Assembly: GCF_001693755.1 (NCBI RefSeq) | Contig: NZ_LYST01000043.1 | Coordinates: forward strand, 1 to 64,000 | Reading direction: 5' to 3' | Origin: Gilliamella sp. wkB171 | Lineage (GTDB): Bacteria; Pseudomonadota; Gammaproteobacteria; Enterobacterales; Orbaceae | Length of the DNA: 64,000 nt | Part shown: piece after piece, positions 18,269-28,065 of the stretch | How positions within the stretch are numbered: position 1 is the first letter of the stretch | Layout: the number at the start of each line of letters is the position of its first letter | Notes under the pieces: generated by a model | The model's input: only the letters and a program-made list of their open reading frames with translations | What the model was told of the DNA's origin: nothing | Databases searched by the model: none | Translations under genes and position numbers: made by a program

Positions 18269-19216
18269 CTATTCAAACTGCTTGGGCATAATTTGCATAC
18301 CATATTGCTGTCCAGTTTGCATTAAAGAATAAATTTGTTTAACTTTGCCTTCTTTAATTAAATTACTTACTGCGGGGGTATTGATTAACACTTCAAATAA
18401 AGCTTTACGTCCATTTTCGGTGGTGACTAGTTTCTGACTTATTATTGCCTTCAAACTATGAGATAATTGAGTACGAATAAAATCTTGTGAACTGTCTTCA
18501 AATACATCAATAATACGATTAATAGTCTCAATAGCAGAATTTGTATGCAACGTAGCAAAAACTAAATGCCCTGTTTCAGCTACTGTTAATGCGGTTTGGA
18601 TAGCTTTTTTGTTACGTAATTCCCCAAGCAATATTATGTCAGGATCTTGTCTTAAAAGGCTATCAACAGTCTGCTCTAAATTTGTTAACTCCCTTTGTTG
18701 AATTAATGATTTTTGATTATGATAAATAAATTCAATCGGATCTTCTAAGGTTAATATGTGCTTTGATTGATTAAAATTAATGTGATTAATTAATGATGCT
18801 AGTGTGGTTGACTTACCACTCCCTGTTGAACCGGTAACTAAAATAATGCCACTTTCATAATTGATAAGTTGTTTAAAAATTTCAGGCGCATTTATCTCGG
18901 CAAGAGTTGGAATGTGTTGTTTAATTATGCGAAAAACAGCTGAGATTCCTCGATACTGATAAAAAATATTCACTCTAAATCTGCCTAATTCCTTTACCTG
19001 ATAAGCGAAGTCAATTTGCTTATTTTGGTATAATTGTTGTTTTTGATCGCCAGTTAATAACGATAATAAATCCGCCTCTAAACTTATTGGCGATAACCTG
19101 TGTTCTGATAAAAATTGTAATTGCCCATTAATCCGAATACACACAGCTTCACCACTTGAAAGGTGCAAATCAGAGGCATTTTGCGTTACACTAAGAGCCA
19201 AAAATGAATTTAACAT
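18269..19216 (-). CDS. yggR: PilT-like secretion/pilus ATPase YggR
   Basis: Hexameric P-loop ATPase of the PilT/GspE superfamily. An N-terminal PAS-like region (SDLHLSSGEAVCIRINGQL) is followed by Walker A GSTGSGKSTT, the Asp-box and Walker B region (LLRQDPDIILLGELRN) and the His-box TGHLVFATLHTNSA. At 315 residues it is slightly shorter than PilT (about 345), like E. coli YggR, and is next to yggS as there. No other pilus genes are in the window, so whether it retracts type IV pili is unknown. Only 35 bp separates it from divergent yggS. Confidence 0.88.
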   Translation of the reverse strand: MLNSFLALSVTQNASDLHLSSGEAVCIRINGQLQFLSEHRLSPISLEADLLSLLTGDQKQQLYQNKQIDFAYQVKELGRFRVNIFYQYRGISAVFRIIKQHIPTLAEINAPEIFKQLINYESGIILVTGSTGSGKSTTLASLINHINFNQSKHILTLEDPIEFIYHNQKSLIQQRELTNLEQTVDSLLRQDPDIILLGELRNKKAIQTALTVAETGHLVFATLHTNSAIETINRIIDVFEDSSQDFIRTQLSHSLKAIISQKLVTTENGRKALFEVLINTPAVSNLIKEGKVKQIYSLMQTGQQYGMQIMPKQFE

Positions 19217-19251
19217 TCAATTATTCCAACTAACTTTGATTCGGGATTCAC

Positions 19252-19953
19252 ATGAATACAGTACATGACAATATACTCACCATTAAAAACAAAATTAAAA
19301 ATATTGCGTTAGAATGCGAAAGAGATCCCAATAGCATAGAACTAATTGCCGTCAGTAAAACAAAACCTGTGACATTAATCGAACAAGCTATTAGTGCTGG
19401 TCAGTTTGCATTTGGCGAAAACTATGTTCAAGAAGGCGTCGAAAAAATTCAATTTTTTAAACAAAATATGCCCAATGCCCCTTTAATTTGGCATTTTATT
19501 GGCCCATTACAATCAAACAAAACAAAATTAGTGGCAGAAAATTTTGATTGGATGCACACAATTGATCGTTTTAAAATCGCTCAGCGATTAAATGAACAAA
19601 GACCAGCCAATATGAATAAACTTAATGTATTAATTCAAGTTAATATAAGCCAAGAAGCGAGCAAGTCTGGTATTGCACCCAATCAAGTCGCTGAGTTAGT
19701 TAAGCAAGTTATAGCATTACCCAATTTGAATTTACGTGGTTTAATGGCTATTCCTGAAATCGAGAATGACTTTAACAAGCAATTAGATGTATTTAAGCAG
19801 ATGCAACAACTTTTAAAATCACTACAAATAGATTATCCATTTCTTGATACATTATCTATGGGAATGTCTGCTGATATGCAAGCAGCAATTGTTGCTGGCA
19901 GTACTATGGTTAGAATTGGCTCGGCGATCTTTGGCGCAAGGCAGTATTTATGA
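19252..19953 (+). CDS. yggS: PLP-binding homeostasis protein YggS
   Basis: Alanine-racemase-like TIM-barrel protein without known enzyme activity that binds and buffers pyridoxal phosphate. The PLP lysine is in ELIAVSKTKPV (about residue 36). Further signatures are FGENYVQE, HFIGPLQSNK and the phosphate-binding SMGMSADMQAAI near the C-terminus. 233 residues matches E. coli YggS (234). yggT follows 36 bp downstream. Confidence 0.95.
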   Translation: MNTVHDNILTIKNKIKNIALECERDPNSIELIAVSKTKPVTLIEQAISAGQFAFGENYVQEGVEKIQFFKQNMPNAPLIWHFIGPLQSNKTKLVAENFDWMHTIDRFKIAQRLNEQRPANMNKLNVLIQVNISQEASKSGIAPNQVAELVKQVIALPNLNLRGLMAIPEIENDFNKQLDVFKQMQQLLKSLQIDYPFLDTLSMGMSADMQAAIVAGSTMVRIGSAIFGARQYL

Positions 19954-19989
19954 TATATTGCAAACTTATAAAATTTTTAGGAGTGTTAA

Positions 19990-20547
19990 ATGATATCACT
20001 GATCTTCTTGGGAAGAGCTGTTTTAACTGTTTGTCTGTATGTGATCATTTTACGTCTATGGATGCAGAGTGTAAGAGTTAATTTTCATAATCCATTTACT
20101 CAATTTATAGTTCGCATTTCTCAACCCATTATTGGACCATTACGTAAAGTAATTCCGTCAATAGGAAGAGTTGATAGTGCAACCTGGTTAATTTTCTATC
20201 TGGTCGCGTTAGTTAAAATTATTTTTATTTTGCATTTTGCCATGATTAATGCGCCTGTTTGGAGTCCTGAGTATTTAGCATATGCCGTTGCTGCTATGAT
20301 ACACGCCTTTGGTCATTTATTATTTTGGTTACTGTTATTTAGAGCTATCCTAAGTTGGGTAAGCCGTGGACAATCGGTCGCTGATGAGCTACTCGCAGAG
20401 TTGACTGAACCCTTTATCGCACCAATTCGACGCATTGTTCCACCTATTGGCATGATTGATATTTCATTTATGATTTTTATCTTTATTCTAATGTTCTTAA
20501 ATTTATTTGCCATCGATGTGGTCGGAAGTATTTGGCTAATATTATAA
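19990..20547 (+). CDS. yggT: YggT family integral membrane protein
   Basis: 185 residues with two YGGT repeats, each having two membrane segments and a conserved P-I/R-P-I-G motif (QPIIGPLRKVIPSIG and FIAPIRRIVPPIGMID). The family is linked to osmotic or potassium-related phenotypes and cell shape; its exact role is not settled. AGGAG lies at normal distance before the ATG, and it is cotranscribed with yggS. Confidence 0.93.
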   Translation: MISLIFLGRAVLTVCLYVIILRLWMQSVRVNFHNPFTQFIVRISQPIIGPLRKVIPSIGRVDSATWLIFYLVALVKIIFILHFAMINAPVWSPEYLAYAVAAMIHAFGHLLFWLLLFRAILSWVSRGQSVADELLAELTEPFIAPIRRIVPPIGMIDISFMIFIFILMFLNLFAIDVVGSIWLIL

Positions 20548-20558
20548 AAGCTTTTAAA

Positions 20559-20578
20559 AAAGGGAGTATTCTCCCTTT
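20559..20578 (-). terminator. Terminator between yggT and ycgN
   Basis: AAAGGGAG / CTCCCTTT stem with loop TATT. On the minus strand it is followed by T6, and the ycgN stop codon lies in the stem. It likely ends glk-ycgL-ycgN and may also stop yggT transcription. Confidence 0.8.
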
Positions 20579-20999
20579 ATAAAATATGATCTTCCCAACA
20601 AATTATATCTTTTTCATACACAATTCGATTCTTAACTGATATTCTTAGCTGATGCATAAGCTTTTTATCACCGGTAATGAGTGGATGCCATTCTGGCAGC
20701 TGCCCTGTTTGTAAAAAGTAACGATAAGAACAAGTTAACGGTAACCATTCAATAGTAAGAAGATTTTCACGCGTTAACTTAATACAATCAGGCTCATATT
20801 TAAAACGATTGTGATAATGCTTACAACGACACGTATTAGAATCAAGCAAGTTACAAGCGACATTGGTATACAAGATTTCTTCGGTCTCTTCATCCATCAA
20901 CTTATTAAGACAGCACTGACCACAGCCGTCACACAACTGTTCCCATTGTGAATCAGTTAATTGATCTAACGTTTTAGATTCCCAAAATCGCTCTGTCAT
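20577..20999 (-). CDS. ycgN: YcgN family cysteine-cluster protein (UPF0260)
   Basis: 140 residues with many conserved cysteines: CDGCGQCC near residue 24, then [17 protein letters not shown] and PDCIKL, suggesting a metal or Fe-S cluster. The family belongs to the YkgJ-like group of unknown function. It overlaps the ycgL end by 4 bp, so the two are translationally coupled, and it is last in the glk-ycgL-ycgN unit. Confidence 0.94.
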   Translation of the reverse strand: MTERFWESKTLDQLTDSQWEQLCDGCGQCCLNKLMDEETEEILYTNVACNLLDSNTCRCKHYHNRFKYEPDCIKLTRENLLTIEWLPLTCSYRYFLQTGQLPEWHPLITGDKKLMHQLRISVKNRIVYEKDIICWEDHIL

Positions 21000-21244
21000 A
21001 CTTTAAAATCATCTTCTTTTAACATTTGTAAGAAAAAACCATCTGCTTTTATTTTTTCTTCTATTTCATCTGAAGTACCAACAACAAAACGGCGTTTACC
21101 GTCTAATAATACTTTCATCACCAATACAGGTGAACCAAAAATTGACATTACTTTTTCAGGAATAGTAGAAAAATCATTCTCCTTTTCCAGATATAAATAA
21201 CAATTTTCTTTTTTTGGACTTCGATAAATATAACACCACATCAT
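20996..21244 (-). CDS. ycgL: YcgL domain protein
   Basis: 82 residues of the small alpha/beta YcgL family ([15 protein letters not shown] at the start, then [12 protein letters not shown]). Function unknown; it is usually found next to ycgN or rnd in gammaproteobacteria. It starts 11 bp after glk and overlaps ycgN. Confidence 0.93.
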   Translation of the reverse strand: MMWCYIYRSPKKENCYLYLEKENDFSTIPEKVMSIFGSPVLVMKVLLDGKRRFVVGTSDEIEEKIKADGFFLQMLKEDDFKV

Positions 21245-21255
21245 AACCGATGAAC

Positions 21256-22227
21256 CTACTCCTTCATTTTATTAAGACTATTTTGTAAATAAACACCTGC
21301 ACCTAATAGACCAGGATCTTCATGAGTAATGACATAAACAGGGATTTTTTTAACCAAGTACGACATTCGCCCTTTGTTTTCAAAAGCATGCCGAAAAGGT
21401 GAAGATTTAAAAAACTCGATAAAACGTGGTACGATGCCACCAGCAATGTAAACGCCACCTTGTGTGTTCAGTGTTAATGCTAAATTACCACCAAATCGTC
21501 CCATAAAAGTACAAAAATAGGTTAGCGTTTCTAAACAGAGTGGACAGCTATTGGACAACGCTTTTTTGACAATTACATCAGGCGTAATCTCTTCTATAGG
21601 TCGATTATTAATGTTTAATAATGCTTGGTATATATTTACAATACCATTTCCAGATAAAAATCGCTCAGACGATACCCTACCAAACTTTTTGCGTAACTCA
21701 GCTAAAAGACGATCTTCTTTCTCATTGGTCATTGGTAATTCGGTATGCCCACCTTCCCCAGACAAGCTGATCCAATGTTGATTAACTTTTATTAAATGCG
21801 ATACACCAAGACCAGTTCCAGCACCATAAATCGCAATTGGGTAATTTAAATCGGCGTCATCACCGCCAATTTTTACTAAATCTTTATCGGTTAATTGTGG
21901 AATAGAGGTCGATACAGCCGTAAAATCATTAATTACTTCAAGTTGTTTTAAGTTTAATGCTTTAATCAGCGCTGAACGTGAAAACGACAAATTATTATTG
22001 GTCATATTCACCATATCCGTATCATCAATAGGGCAAGCAATTGCGATACAGGCCATATCGACACTGATTGATTGATTAGTAAGATAGTTTTTAATCAAAA
22101 CTAATAGATCATCATCTTTTGAAATCAGAACTTTTGTGATAGCAGATAATTTGTTAGTGGTTAAATCGTACAACGCAAAACGGGCATTGGTTCCACCAAT
22201 ATCAGTGACTAAAGCATATTGACTCAT
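21256..22227 (-). CDS. glk: Glucokinase
   Basis: ATP-dependent phosphorylation of free glucose to glucose-6-phosphate in the cytosol. Phosphate motif VTDIGGTNARFALYD at the N-terminus, catalytic region EVINDFTAVS, GAGTGLGVS, and SGEGGHTELP, all typical of the Glk (not ROK) family. The 323 residues match E. coli Glk (321). It is followed by ycgL-ycgN in an apparent operon. Confidence 0.97.
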   Translation of the reverse strand: MSQYALVTDIGGTNARFALYDLTTNKLSAITKVLISKDDDLLVLIKNYLTNQSISVDMACIAIACPIDDTDMVNMTNNNLSFSRSALIKALNLKQLEVINDFTAVSTSIPQLTDKDLVKIGGDDADLNYPIAIYGAGTGLGVSHLIKVNQHWISLSGEGGHTELPMTNEKEDRLLAELRKKFGRVSSERFLSGNGIVNIYQALLNINNRPIEEITPDVIVKKALSNSCPLCLETLTYFCTFMGRFGGNLALTLNTQGGVYIAGGIVPRFIEFFKSSPFRHAFENKGRMSYLVKKIPVYVITHEDPGLLGAGVYLQNSLNKMKE

Positions 22228-22780
22228 GTTATTCCCTTCTATTACAAATTGTTTTTAAATCCTATTGCTGCGTACAAAATCATCGGTATTTAAAGCATTT
22301 TTGAGCTACTTGTTAAAAAGCGAGTCAAATAAGTTAAAAATCTCACCGCTAGCAATGATTTTTGGCGTGAAACATAACGTTATTTTAAGATGCTTTGCTT
22401 CTTACCCATGCAATTATTGTACGCCTAAAAAAGTAAGCAAGAACTGTTTGAATTTCGCTTTATTCGGCGTTATTCATATGTAGTCATTGTATAAATGACT
22501 GTTCTTGTTTAACACTGGTCATACTATTTATAAAGTAGTACTAATAAACTAATTGTGATTCTTTACTCTTTTTGTCTCAAATTAATTGATAATCTTTACT
22601 CATAAACTTAGTCAAAGCATATCAACAGTTTGCACAGTAATCATTGATAATAAGCATCAAGATGAACACTTTCTACTATGAGTATATGCTTAACGAGTTA
22701 ACCTTGATTAACATCAAGGTGATAACTCGAGAATAAATCAATATAGTAATAATTTCGAACCATAATTAATATGCTTTTAT
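22228..22780. other. Intergenic region glk-corA
   Basis: About 550 bp. It must hold the leftward glk promoter near 22230-22350. A 72-codon plus-strand frame at 22265-22483 has no recognisable homologue or Shine-Dalgarno and is not called. The notable item is the dyad at 22694-22729, listed separately. Confidence 0.5.
22694..22729. promoter_or_regulatory. Long dyad containing a perfect FNR-type box
   Basis: Arms CGAGTTA-ACCTTGAT and ATCAAGGT-(GA)-TAACTCG flank TAAC. The centre TTGATTAACATCAA (22704-22717) matches TTGAT-N4-ATCAA. It lies about 50 bp past the corA stop and 475 bp upstream of glk, so it could be a transcript-end hairpin instead of an operator; no T tract is present. Confidence 0.4.
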
Positions 22781-23722
22781 CTATAACCATTTTTTTAATT
22801 TAAAATAGATATAAGGTGCGACACCAGCAAGTAACATTAATATTAATGAGAATGGATAACCATATTCCCATTTCAATTCTGGCATATTTTCAAAGTTCAT
22901 TCCGTAAGCCGAAGCAACTACCGTTGGCGGTAAAAATACAACTGACACCACTGAGAAAATCTTGATAATTCGGCTTTGTTCAATATTAATAAAGCTAGTC
23001 GCAGCTTGCATTAAAAAGTTTACTTTTTGGAACAAGGATTCATTATGTGGAACAAGTGACTCAATATCACGAATAACTTCACGTGCTTGCTCTAACTGAT
23101 CAACGGGCATTTTTGCTCGTCGAACTAAGTAGTTCACCGCTCTTTGGCTATCCATTAAGCAAAGTCTTACCTTCCATGCGGTATCTTCTAACTCGGCTAA
23201 AGAGGTAATCGCTTCATCATAATGTTCTTGCGAAGAGCGATCCATGATAATTAAGCTCAACTCTTCTAATTCACTATAGATATTTTCAATCTGATCGGCT
23301 AACTGCTCAACTTTAACTTCAAATAGATCGAGTAATACTTCCCAAGGGTTACCGGCTATCATGCTCTGATATCGTGACCGCATTCGATATAAACGAAACG
23401 CAGGAAGATCTCGTTCTCTTAAGGTAAAAAGACGTCCATTATGGACTGTAAATGCAACAGTAGAATTACCTGCACGATCTTCTGCATCTTCATAAAAAAA
23501 GAAAGAATGCACATGTAATCCTTCGTTATCTTCAAAAAAACGGGCTGACGCCTCAATATCATCTAACTCTATGCTCGTTGCTAAGTTCTGTCCTAAATGG
23601 GTTAAAACAAAATCACGATCGGCTTCTTCTGGCTCAATTAAATCAACCCAAGTCGCATTATTTATATCGCCTTCATTAATTTTCACTAACTGTTTGTTTT
23701 TTAGTCCAAACGCATTAATCAT
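22781..23722 (-). CDS. corA: Magnesium/cobalt transporter CorA
   Basis: Homopentameric Mg2+ channel of the inner membrane. It has a large N-terminal cytoplasmic alpha/beta and helical domain, then two C-terminal membrane segments with the selectivity motif [10 protein letters not shown] between them and the basic C-terminus YFKLKKWL. 313 residues against 316 in E. coli. A single gene, with its own promoter in 23723-23934. Confidence 0.97.
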   Translation of the reverse strand: MINAFGLKNKQLVKINEGDINNATWVDLIEPEEADRDFVLTHLGQNLATSIELDDIEASARFFEDNEGLHVHSFFFYEDAEDRAGNSTVAFTVHNGRLFTLRERDLPAFRLYRMRSRYQSMIAGNPWEVLLDLFEVKVEQLADQIENIYSELEELSLIIMDRSSQEHYDEAITSLAELEDTAWKVRLCLMDSQRAVNYLVRRAKMPVDQLEQAREVIRDIESLVPHNESLFQKVNFLMQAATSFINIEQSRIIKIFSVVSVVFLPPTVVASAYGMNFENMPELKWEYGYPFSLILMLLAGVAPYIYFKLKKWL

Positions 23723-23866
23723 AAGGCCTCCAGTAAAAATATGTTTAGAACACTACACAACAAATGTGTGGCATTATACCTGTTATAATAAGAAATTCCT
23801 ATGGTAAGACAAATCTTTCTCAATGTTTAAAAATGGATAATAGCTCGCATAATTAAATTAAATACG

Positions 23867-23895
23867 GTGATGTTACTTCTGTCTCATGCTACAAT
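23867..23895 (+). promoter_or_regulatory. Extended -10 promoter of ssb
   Basis: TACAAT at 23890-23895 is preceded by TGC (extended -10). The -35 region near 23867-23872 (GTGATG) is poor. It lies about 40 bp upstream of the ssb ATG, which has an AGGAG Shine-Dalgarno. Confidence 0.5.
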
Positions 23896-23934
23896 ATCGA
23901 AATTAAATCTTTATGCAATTTTTAGGAGTTTATA

Positions 23935-24453
23935 ATGGCAAATCGAGGAATAAACAAAGTCATTTTAGTTGGTAATTTAGGACAAGATCCTGAAGTCCGT
24001 TACATGCCGAATGGTAATGCTGTCGCTAATTTTAGTGTTGCAACATCAGAATCATGGAAGGATAAACAAACCGGTGAAAACCGTGATCGCACTGAATGGC
24101 ATCGAGTTGTCGTGTTTGGTAAATTAGCTGAAATTGCTGGCGAATACATTAGAAAAGGAACGCAAGTTTATCTTGAAGGACAATTGCAAACTCGAAAATG
24201 GCAAGATCAATCGGGAACAGATCGGTATACCACTGAGGTAGTTATCAATACTATGGGGGGAACCTTACAAATTTTGGGATCGCGTGGCTCAAGTAACGAA
24301 AGCTTTGATGATGGCTCACAAAATTGGGGGCAAAGCGCAAATAATTTTTCATCAGCGCCAGCGTCAACCCGACAAGCAACTCAAAGTGCACCGACATCAC
24401 AACCTAAAGCCCCTGAACCACCAATGGATTTTGATGACGATATTCCTTTCTAA
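23935..24453 (+). CDS. ssb: Single-stranded DNA-binding protein
   Basis: The N-terminal OB fold (about residues 1-112, starting [20 protein letters not shown]) binds ssDNA as a tetramer. A Gln/Ser/Pro-rich linker follows, and the acidic tip DFDDDIPF that recruits replication and repair partners is intact. 172 residues against 178 in E. coli. uvrA, its usual neighbour in enterobacteria, is not adjacent. Confidence 0.98.
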   Translation: MANRGINKVILVGNLGQDPEVRYMPNGNAVANFSVATSESWKDKQTGENRDRTEWHRVVVFGKLAEIAGEYIRKGTQVYLEGQLQTRKWQDQSGTDRYTTEVVINTMGGTLQILGSRGSSNESFDDGSQNWGQSANNFSSAPASTRQATQSAPTSQPKAPEPPMDFDDDIPF

Positions 24454-24470
24454 TCAACCAAATGATTTTT

Positions 24471-24490
24471 TGGGCGTTTTATTACGCCCA
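24471..24490 (+). terminator. Hairpin after ssb
   Basis: TGGGCGT and ACGCCCA form a 7-bp stem around TTTATT, 18 bp after the ssb stop. The T run lies before the stem, not after it, so the function is uncertain. Confidence 0.4.
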
Positions 24491-24556
24491 TGTATCATAT
24501 CTTATCAATTTCAATTATACTTATCTTAATGTTTTTTATTAAGTCTTGAAATTGAT

Positions 24557-25219
24557 ATGCTGGAACTTGTACAAACTATTGGCTTTGGTCTAATTCTTTT
24601 CATACCATTAACTAATCCATTAACGACTGTTGTATTACTATTAGGTTTATCCGGTGATATGACCAATGAAGAGCGTAACTATCAGTCTAAAATGACTTGT
24701 ATTTACGTGTTTATTATCATGGTTGTCTCATTTTATGGTGGACAATTAGTGATGAATACCTTTGGTATATCAATTCCTGGATTACGTATTGCGGGTGGAA
24801 TGATAGTCGGTATTATCGGTTTTAGAATGCTATTCCCCCAGCAACCTTCTCATAAAACGTTAGAAGCCGATGCAAAAAAACGAGAAACATCAAACAATAT
24901 TGCGTTTGTCCCACTAGCAATGCCGAGTACTGCTGGCCCGGGTACGATTGCGATGATTATTAGTATGGCTTCAACGGTTAAAAGTGGTGGTTACAACGTA
25001 TCGACTTGGGTCGTTTATACCACTTCTATAATGGTGCCACTATTATTGTGTATTATTTTATGGTTTTGTATGCGTAGTGCTGGCAGTATCATGCGATTTA
25101 TGGGGAAAAGTGGTATTGAAGCAACCTCTAGAATTATGGGATTTTTATTAGTTTGTGTCGGTACCCAATTTATCATTAACGGCGTAAAAGAGCTGGTATT
25201 AAATTTCCCCAATATTTAA
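24557..25219 (+). CDS. marC: MarC family membrane protein
   Basis: 220 residues, six predicted membrane segments, and close similarity to E. coli MarC throughout ([25 protein letters not shown], and [20 protein letters not shown]). Despite its name MarC is not shown to be a drug exporter, and its substrate is unknown. It stands alone between ssb and a convergent gene. Confidence 0.93.
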   Translation: MLELVQTIGFGLILFIPLTNPLTTVVLLLGLSGDMTNEERNYQSKMTCIYVFIIMVVSFYGGQLVMNTFGISIPGLRIAGGMIVGIIGFRMLFPQQPSHKTLEADAKKRETSNNIAFVPLAMPSTAGPGTIAMIISMASTVKSGGYNVSTWVVYTTSIMVPLLLCIILWFCMRSAGSIMRFMGKSGIEATSRIMGFLLVCVGTQFIINGVKELVLNFPNI

Positions 25220-25272
25220 TAGGTTAAATAATATACAGATAGTTAACCCAAGCACTAACTGATAATGAGCCA

Positions 25273-25292
25273 TAGGGCACGTTGATGCCCTA
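25273..25292. terminator. Hairpin between convergent marC and DUF2461 gene
   Basis: TAGGGCA and TGCCCTA (7 bp, loop CGTTGA) lie between the two convergent stop codons. No T tract follows on either strand. Confidence 0.4.
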
Positions 25293-25307
25293 CTGTTCTG
25301 ACATCAA

Positions 25308-26000
25308 TTAAAGTTTAGGTATATTTTTGATCATTTCAACCCGCATTAAATAATCATAAAGAGGAACAATTTTTTTAAATCCTTTTATCAATTTATTTGG
25401 CAGATCACTATCTAGTACATCAGCTATATGATTATTGGTTACCATAACAGCTAAACTTTTACGGTTATACCATGTTGCTATCTTTTCATCTTGATCTTTA
25501 ATCAGTGGTCGTATATAGCTTTCACCAACCAACTCAAAAGGTTTTTTGACGCAACGAATCATCTCTAAAAACTTAGCAGTATCATTAGCAATCTCTTCAC
25601 GAAAAATATCCATAGTTTGTTTGGATGCACAATAATAACCTAAACCATATTGATAACTATTCGGGCTAATTTCAAAAAAATAAGCAGGCGCTTCTTTCCA
25701 ATCCTTGTTTGGTCGTTTAAATGTTAGCCACAATCGGCTTCGATACAGTGTTTTATCTTTGGAAAATCGAGTATCACGATGGATGCGTGATATGGTTTTA
25801 CCTATCGCAGGTTTGGTTTCAAACCACTCATCAATTTTTAACATTTCTGGGGTTAATTGTTCAACCAATAACTTAAATGGTTTAACTAAGTCGTTATCAT
25901 AAATAGAACGATGTTCATCAAACCAAGTTTTACTGTTGTGAATCCAAGCATCTTGTAAAAAATTTAAACCCGCTTGAGAAAAGCCGTTAAATATGGCCAT
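25308..26000 (-). CDS. DUF2461 / TIGR02453 family protein
   Basis: 230 residues with the family hallmarks WFDEHRSIYDNDLV, ISRIHRDTRFSKDKTLYR and an AYFFEISP segment. The function of the family is unknown; no signal peptide or membrane segment. Its ATG shares one base with the kdsB stop codon (TAATG), so translation is coupled to kdsB. Confidence 0.85.
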   Translation of the reverse strand: MAIFNGFSQAGLNFLQDAWIHNSKTWFDEHRSIYDNDLVKPFKLLVEQLTPEMLKIDEWFETKPAIGKTISRIHRDTRFSKDKTLYRSRLWLTFKRPNKDWKEAPAYFFEISPNSYQYGLGYYCASKQTMDIFREEIANDTAKFLEMIRCVKKPFELVGESYIRPLIKDQDEKIATWYNRKSLAVMVTNNHIADVLDSDLPNKLIKGFKKIVPLYDYLMRVEMIKNIPKL

Positions 26001-26767
26001 TATTGCTCCTTAAATAACTCTCTGACTTTTTCTAAATCTTGTTGCGTATCAACACCAATAGCAGGTGACTCTTTAGCTACTGCAACATGAATTTTTTCAC
26101 CGTACCAAAGAACTCTAAGCTGTTCAAGCATTTCAATTTGCTCAAGTGAAGAAGGTGCCCAGTTGATATACTGACGAATAAAACCTGCTCGATAAGCATA
26201 AATACCAATGTGGCGAAGGTAAAAATCACCAATACTGGATTGATTAAATAAATTGCTAGCTTTCGCGAAGCGATCCCGCTCCCAAGGAATAGTCGCTCGA
26301 GAAAAATAAAGTGCATAGCCATCTTTATCCATTACAACTTTAACCGCGCCAGTATTAAACGCTTCTTCAACCGACTCAATAGGCACAGCTAAAGTTGCCA
26401 TGCCTGTTTTATATTTCACTAAATTTTCAGCGACTTGATCAATAATAATAGGGGGAATAAGTGGCTCATCACCTTGAACATTAACAATCACTTCATCATC
26501 AGCAAATTGAAAGGTATTAATAACTTCGGCCAGACGCTCAGTCCCCGAGTTATGTTTATCACTGGTTAGAATCACTTCACCACCATGTTTTTTTACTACC
26601 TCGAAAACTTGCTGATGATCGGTTGCAACAATGACTCGATTTGCCGATGACTTTTTTGCCTGTTCCATCACTCGTACGATCATCGGTTTACCATGTATAT
26701 CTGCTAAAGGTTTTGCAGGTAAACGGCTTGATGCATATCTTGCTGGAATAATAACAGAAAAATTCAT
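26000..26767 (-). CDS. kdsB: 3-deoxy-manno-octulosonate cytidylyltransferase
   Basis: Activates Kdo as CMP-Kdo for the LPS inner core. Nucleotide-binding [20 protein letters not shown] at the N-terminus, NVQGDEPLI near residue 98, and [13 protein letters not shown] later are typical. The 255 residues compare with 248 in E. coli. Order lpxK-ycaR-kdsB is conserved with enterobacteria; a DUF2461 gene is attached downstream. Confidence 0.98.
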   Translation of the reverse strand: MNFSVIIPARYASSRLPAKPLADIHGKPMIVRVMEQAKKSSANRVIVATDHQQVFEVVKKHGGEVILTSDKHNSGTERLAEVINTFQFADDEVIVNVQGDEPLIPPIIIDQVAENLVKYKTGMATLAVPIESVEEAFNTGAVKVVMDKDGYALYFSRATIPWERDRFAKASNLFNQSSIGDFYLRHIGIYAYRAGFIRQYINWAPSSLEQIEMLEQLRVLWYGEKIHVAVAKESPAIGVDTQQDLEKVRELFKEQ

Positions 26768-26786
26768 AACTAATCCTTGTAATGTT

Positions 26787-26972
26787 CTATTCTTGGTTAA
26801 ATTTTACTTGAGTCAGTGCCATTGCCTCGGTTTCAAGTAATACGGGAATACCATCCTTTACAGGAAAAACTAATTTATCAGTTTGACAAATTAGCTGATT
26901 ATGTTCTTTATCATATTGCAATTTGCCATGACATTTAGGGCAAGCAATAGCATTAAGAAGAAGCGTTTTCAT
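26787..26972 (-). CDS. ycaR: Trm112-like protein YcaR (UPF0434)
   Basis: 61 residues: the zinc-ribbon-like CPKCHGKL near residue 12, then LICQ, and the [10 protein letters not shown] end characteristic of the UPF0434/Trm112 family. Its role in bacteria is not established. It lies between lpxK (3 bp gap) and kdsB (19 bp gap). Confidence 0.93.
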   Translation of the reverse strand: MKTLLLNAIACPKCHGKLQYDKEHNQLICQTDKLVFPVKDGIPVLLETEAMALTQVKFNQE

Positions 26973-26975
26973 ATT

Positions 26976-27986
26976 TTATTCTCTATGTGATGTTATATCC
27001 GCTAATAATGAACAGATATGGTTAATTGCTGGCATAGGTATAATGGCATCTACAGGTAAATACCACCAATTTGGTAATGCAAATTGCTGACATTTTACTG
27101 CATCTTTTTCTGTCATTAAAATAATTTGTTGATCAGTTGCTATATCTGTTAACAATGGCAAAGTAAATTGTTGATGATCAGCAAATGATACCGTTTTAAT
27201 TAAATCCGCATTCATCATTGTTAACATGTCAAAAAAACGTTTAGGATTGCTAATTCCAGCAATAGCACAGATATTTTGTAACGAAGATAATGGTTTTTTT
27301 TCTTGAGTAAGCAAATTAATGGCATAGTTGGGAGCCAATTGCATAGTATAAGTTTTATTAGGATATTTCTCAGCTAACAGACTATCGCTATCACCATTAA
27401 TGATTATTAAATCTACTGACGTTAAACGGTTTTGTCGCTCTCGCATTGGACCTGCAGGAATCCACCACCCATTGCCAAATTGACGTTTACCATCGACTAC
27501 AACAACTTCTATGTTACGAGCTAGCGCATAATGTTGTAAGCCATCATCAGTCAAAATAACATCTAACTGATAGTGTTGTAATAAAGCTTTGACCGCATCA
27601 ACCCGTTTCGGTGCTACCGCAACAGGCGCCTGAGTGCGTTGATAAATCAGAACCGGTTCATCACCCGCTTGGGCTGTTGTTGTATTGTCATCTAAAATCA
27701 GGGGATAAGAATCAGCTTTACCGCCATATCCTCGTGAAACGACACCAACATGTAACCCTTTAGCTTGTAAAGCTTGAATCAAACCAATCGTGAAAGGTGT
27801 TTTACCATTACCGCCGACGGATAAATTGCCAACAACAACAATCGGAACAGGTGAATGCCATGATTTTAAAAGGCCGAATCGATATAACTGGCGACGAACA
27901 AAAACAATCAAACCATACAACAAAGAAAAAGGAATAAGTAACCAATATAGTCTATTTTTACCATACCATAATTTTTCAATCATCAT
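26976..27986 (-). CDS. lpxK: Tetraacyldisaccharide 4'-kinase
   Basis: Phosphorylates the lipid A disaccharide at the inner membrane. An N-terminal hydrophobic anchor (about residues 12-32) is followed by Walker A GNLSVGGNGKTPF, then VSRGYGGK and LTDDGLQHYAL. 336 residues against 328 in E. coli. In E. coli it follows msbA; here comEC is directly upstream with an 80-bp gap and no msbA. Confidence 0.97.
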   Translation of the reverse strand: MMIEKLWYGKNRLYWLLIPFSLLYGLIVFVRRQLYRFGLLKSWHSPVPIVVVGNLSVGGNGKTPFTIGLIQALQAKGLHVGVVSRGYGGKADSYPLILDDNTTTAQAGDEPVLIYQRTQAPVAVAPKRVDAVKALLQHYQLDVILTDDGLQHYALARNIEVVVVDGKRQFGNGWWIPAGPMRERQNRLTSVDLIIINGDSDSLLAEKYPNKTYTMQLAPNYAINLLTQEKKPLSSLQNICAIAGISNPKRFFDMLTMMNADLIKTVSFADHQQFTLPLLTDIATDQQIILMTEKDAVKCQQFALPNWWYLPVDAIIPMPAINHICSLLADITSHRE

Positions 27987-28065
27987 TTATTATCACTTGA
28001 TTATGTTTTGTTACCATTACTGCCACATCTGACGTAATATAAATATTGCGATATTGGCTATTATT

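Noticed and set aside
22265-22483. 72-codon open frame on the plus strand between glk and corA
   Set aside because: No Shine-Dalgarno, no recognisable protein features, and odd composition; most likely chance.
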